Position numbers and translations under genes: made by a program
Shown: positions 5,188 to 6,092 of the stretch, piece after piece
How the letters are laid out: each line of letters starts with the position of its first letter
How positions within the stretch are numbered: the stretch's first letter is position 1
The notes under the pieces: generated by a model
Databases searched by the model: none
The model's input: the letters and a program-made list of their open reading frames with translations, nothing else
Told to the model about the DNA's origin: nothing
Source of the DNA: Candidatus Omnitrophota bacterium
GTDB lineage: Bacteria; Omnitrophota; Gorgyraeia; Zapsychrales; Fredricksoniimonadaceae
Reading direction: 5' to 3'
NCBI GenBank assembly: GCA_016196515.1
Contig: JACPXN010000095.1
Span: 1 to 6,092 of the forward strand
Length of the DNA: 6,092 nt

Positions 5188-5573
5188 GATTTCCATACAA
5201 GACTTACAGGGCGATCCCTTGTCCCATCATCACTCTTGGGATGCGCGGCCCGAAAGGCCATTTTGATGTCGATGCCTATGTCGACAGCGGCGCGTTTTAT
5301 TCCATTTTTTGTGTTGAGGACGCCGAGATGATCGGCCTCGATTATAGCAAAGGCAAACGCAGTCATGTTGTGGTCGGTGACGGCAATGCCTTGACCGTTT
5401 ATTTTCACCACTTGCCAGTAACGATCGGAGATGTGTCCTTTAATGCTGTTATCGGCTTTGCCCCAAAACTCGGCGTGGGCTTCAACCTTTTGGGCCGCCG
5501 TAGCATCTTTGAACGATTTGTGGTTATTTTTGATGATGTTAAGAAACAGGTTTCTTTTATTCAACGTGAATAG
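5166..5573 (+). CDS. Retropepsin-like (clan AA) aspartic protease
   Basis: The 135-residue single-domain protein resembles retroviral-type pepsins. Asp40-Ser-Gly-Ala in DAYVDSGAFYSIF is the catalytic DSGA motif. AEMIGLDYSKGK follows, then a flap region near VVVGDGNALTVYFHHLPVTIG. The hydrophobic-hydrophobic-Gly end motif is NLLGRRSIFERF (107-118), leading to VVIFDDVKKQVSF. One catalytic aspartate per chain means it should act as a homodimer. No signal peptide or membrane segment is present, so it is cytoplasmic. It starts inside the DUF5678-like gene, has no separate promoter and ends in TAG TAG. I recall such proteases lying next to DUF5678-type proteins elsewhere, but cannot verify it here. 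The substrate is unknown; the upstream partner is an obvious candidate substrate or adaptor. Confidence 0.82.
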   Translation: MRTRRTIRFPYKTYRAIPCPIITLGMRGPKGHFDVDAYVDSGAFYSIFCVEDAEMIGLDYSKGKRSHVVVGDGNALTVYFHHLPVTIGDVSFNAVIGFAPKLGVGFNLLGRRSIFERFVVIFDDVKKQVSFIQRE

Positions 5574-5622
5574 TAGCAATGGATGATGAGGAGCACAGTA
5601 AAGCCGCTTGGGAAACCAACGA

Positions 5623-5653
5623 CCTGCCTGCCGGTAGGCAGGCTTTTTGTTTT
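5623..5653 (+). terminator. Palindromic repeat acting as likely terminator
   Basis: CCTGCCTGCCGGTAGGCAGG (5623-5642) is the same element as at 2781 with one base changed. It can fold with seven-base arms and is followed by CTTTTTGTTTT. The repeat sits 50 bases after the protease gene and before the trxA promoter, so it probably ends the two-gene transcript. Confidence 0.7.
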
Positions 5654-5674
5654 GGGACGTCCTTTCAAAAGTCG

Positions 5675-5703
5675 TTGATATACATAATAGTTGAAGATAT
5701 AAT
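5675..5703 (+). promoter_or_regulatory. Sigma-70-type promoter of trxA
   Basis: TTGATA (5675-5680), a 17-base spacer and a perfect TATAAT (5698-5703) form a near-ideal promoter in an AT-rich stretch. The expected start is near 5710, leaving a leader of about 63 bases. Confidence 0.85.
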
Positions 5704-5718
5704 AATTCATTATTCAAC

Positions 5719-5754
5719 CGCCTTGGCGCGTGGCGCTTAAGGCGTGTTTTGTTT
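5719..5754 (+). promoter_or_regulatory. Hairpin with T-rich tail in the trxA leader
   Basis: CGCCTT (5719-5724) pairs with AAGGCG (5739-5744). Inside it GCGC pairs with GCGC around a GTG loop. TGTTTTGTTT follows. It lies between the promoter and the trxA ribosome binding site, so it is either a weak attenuator or a stabilising 5' structure. It cannot be the terminator of the upstream genes without also acting on trxA. Confidence 0.5.
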
Positions 5755-5772
5755 AATACAGGGGGATATTTT

Positions 5773-6092
5773 ATGGGCGCTTTGCATTTGAACGAGAGCA
5801 ATTTCGGCCAGGAAGTGGAAAGATCCACCCTTCCTGTCCTGGTGGATTTTTGGGCGGAATGGTGCGGGCCGTGCAAGGCCATTGGGCCCATCATTGAACA
5901 ATTGGCCGACCAACTGCAGGGCAAGATGAAGGTCGCCAAGGTCAACGTGGACGAATGCCCGGATTTGGCGGGAAAGTTCAACATCATGTCCATTCCCAGC
6001 ATGCTGATCTTCAAGAACGGCGCGCCCGTGGACCAGATCGTCGGGGTCATGCCTAAGGACCGGCTTTTGGAAAAATTGAACCCGCATTTGTA
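5773..6092 (+). CDS. trxA: Thioredoxin (last base of stop codon outside window)
   Basis: This is a thioredoxin of 106 residues, the normal length, ending NPHL with the first two bases (TA) of the stop codon at the window edge. The active site is WCGPCK at 30-35, with redox cysteines Cys31 and Cys34. The buried acid is Asp25 in VDFWAEW and the cis-proline is Pro75 in MSIPSM. The fold continues through VAKVNVDECPDLAGKFNI, LIFKNGAPVDQIVGV and a C-terminal helix. It reduces disulfides in cytoplasmic proteins, with electrons from thioredoxin reductase. No signal peptide is present. GGGGGA (5761-5766), six bases before ATG, is the ribosome binding site. It is transcribed from its own promoter; downstream genes are outside the window. 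Confidence 0.97.
   Translation, partial: MGALHLNESNFGQEVERSTLPVLVDFWAEWCGPCKAIGPIIEQLADQLQGKMKVAKVNVDECPDLAGKFNIMSIPSMLIFKNGAPVDQIVGVMPKDRLLEKLNPHL

Noticed and set aside
5579..5740. 53-codon plus-strand frame starting MDDEEHSKAAWETND
   Set aside because: It has no ribosome binding site or promoter, runs through the palindrome and the trxA promoter, and ends in the leader hairpin. The first 15 residues look protein-like but nothing supports it further.
4935..6050. Long minus-strand frame of 371 codons
   Set aside because: It is antisense to the DUF5678-like, protease and trxA genes, which have clear families, promoters and motifs. Its own translation shows no domain and reads through the palindrome.
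1..6092. tRNA, rRNA, CRISPR array or intact transposase
   Set aside because: None was seen by eye. The palindromes lack regular spacers, and no frame shows transposase or integrase motifs.

Overview
The window looks like a piece of chromosome from an uncultivated Gram-negative bacterium with an outer membrane. It carries apolipoprotein N-acyltransferase, a lipid A-type acyltransferase and a predicted lipoprotein. The coding is GC-rich, genes are tightly packed and overlapping, and a dispersed palindrome related to CCTGCCTGCCGGTAGGCAGG recurs. Together these suggest a candidate phylum such as Omnitrophota; that placement is an inference from style and family content, not a proof.

Positions 1-3718 hold one co-directional cluster, probably an operon: the 3' end of secA, lnt, an LpxL/HtrB-type acyltransferase, a 56-residue two-helix membrane protein, a HAD phosphatase and a 26-residue very basic peptide. 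Neighbours overlap by 4, 31, 4 and 20 bases. The only real gap (2796-2833) is filled by a tandem palindrome. The theme is envelope building: Sec export, lipoprotein maturation and lipid acylation.

Positions 3719-4563 hold a DUF3568-like lipoprotein with its own nearly leaderless promoter. A cold-shock-domain gene follows, behind a strong promoter and a leader of about 130 bases. The leader contains a 10-codon reading frame ending inside a terminator-like hairpin, so attenuation is possible.

Positions 4564-4938 hold no intact gene. They contain two strong terminators, a 58-codon minus-strand remnant of the C-terminus of an MFS exporter, a degenerate palindrome and a near-consensus promoter. 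That promoter should start transcription at or next to the ATG of the next gene. It drives a two-gene unit (4939-5573): a small DUF5678-like protein overlapping a single-domain retropepsin-like aspartic protease.

Positions 5574-6092 hold another palindrome acting as a likely terminator, a near-perfect sigma-70-type promoter, a hairpin leader and a thioredoxin gene cut off by the window edge at its stop codon.

The items most worth a second look are the DUF5678/aspartic-protease module beside a decayed transporter, the csp leader, the acyltransferase with proline in place of its catalytic acid, the mobile-looking palindromes (one supplies a stop codon), and the unlisted 26-residue basic peptide.
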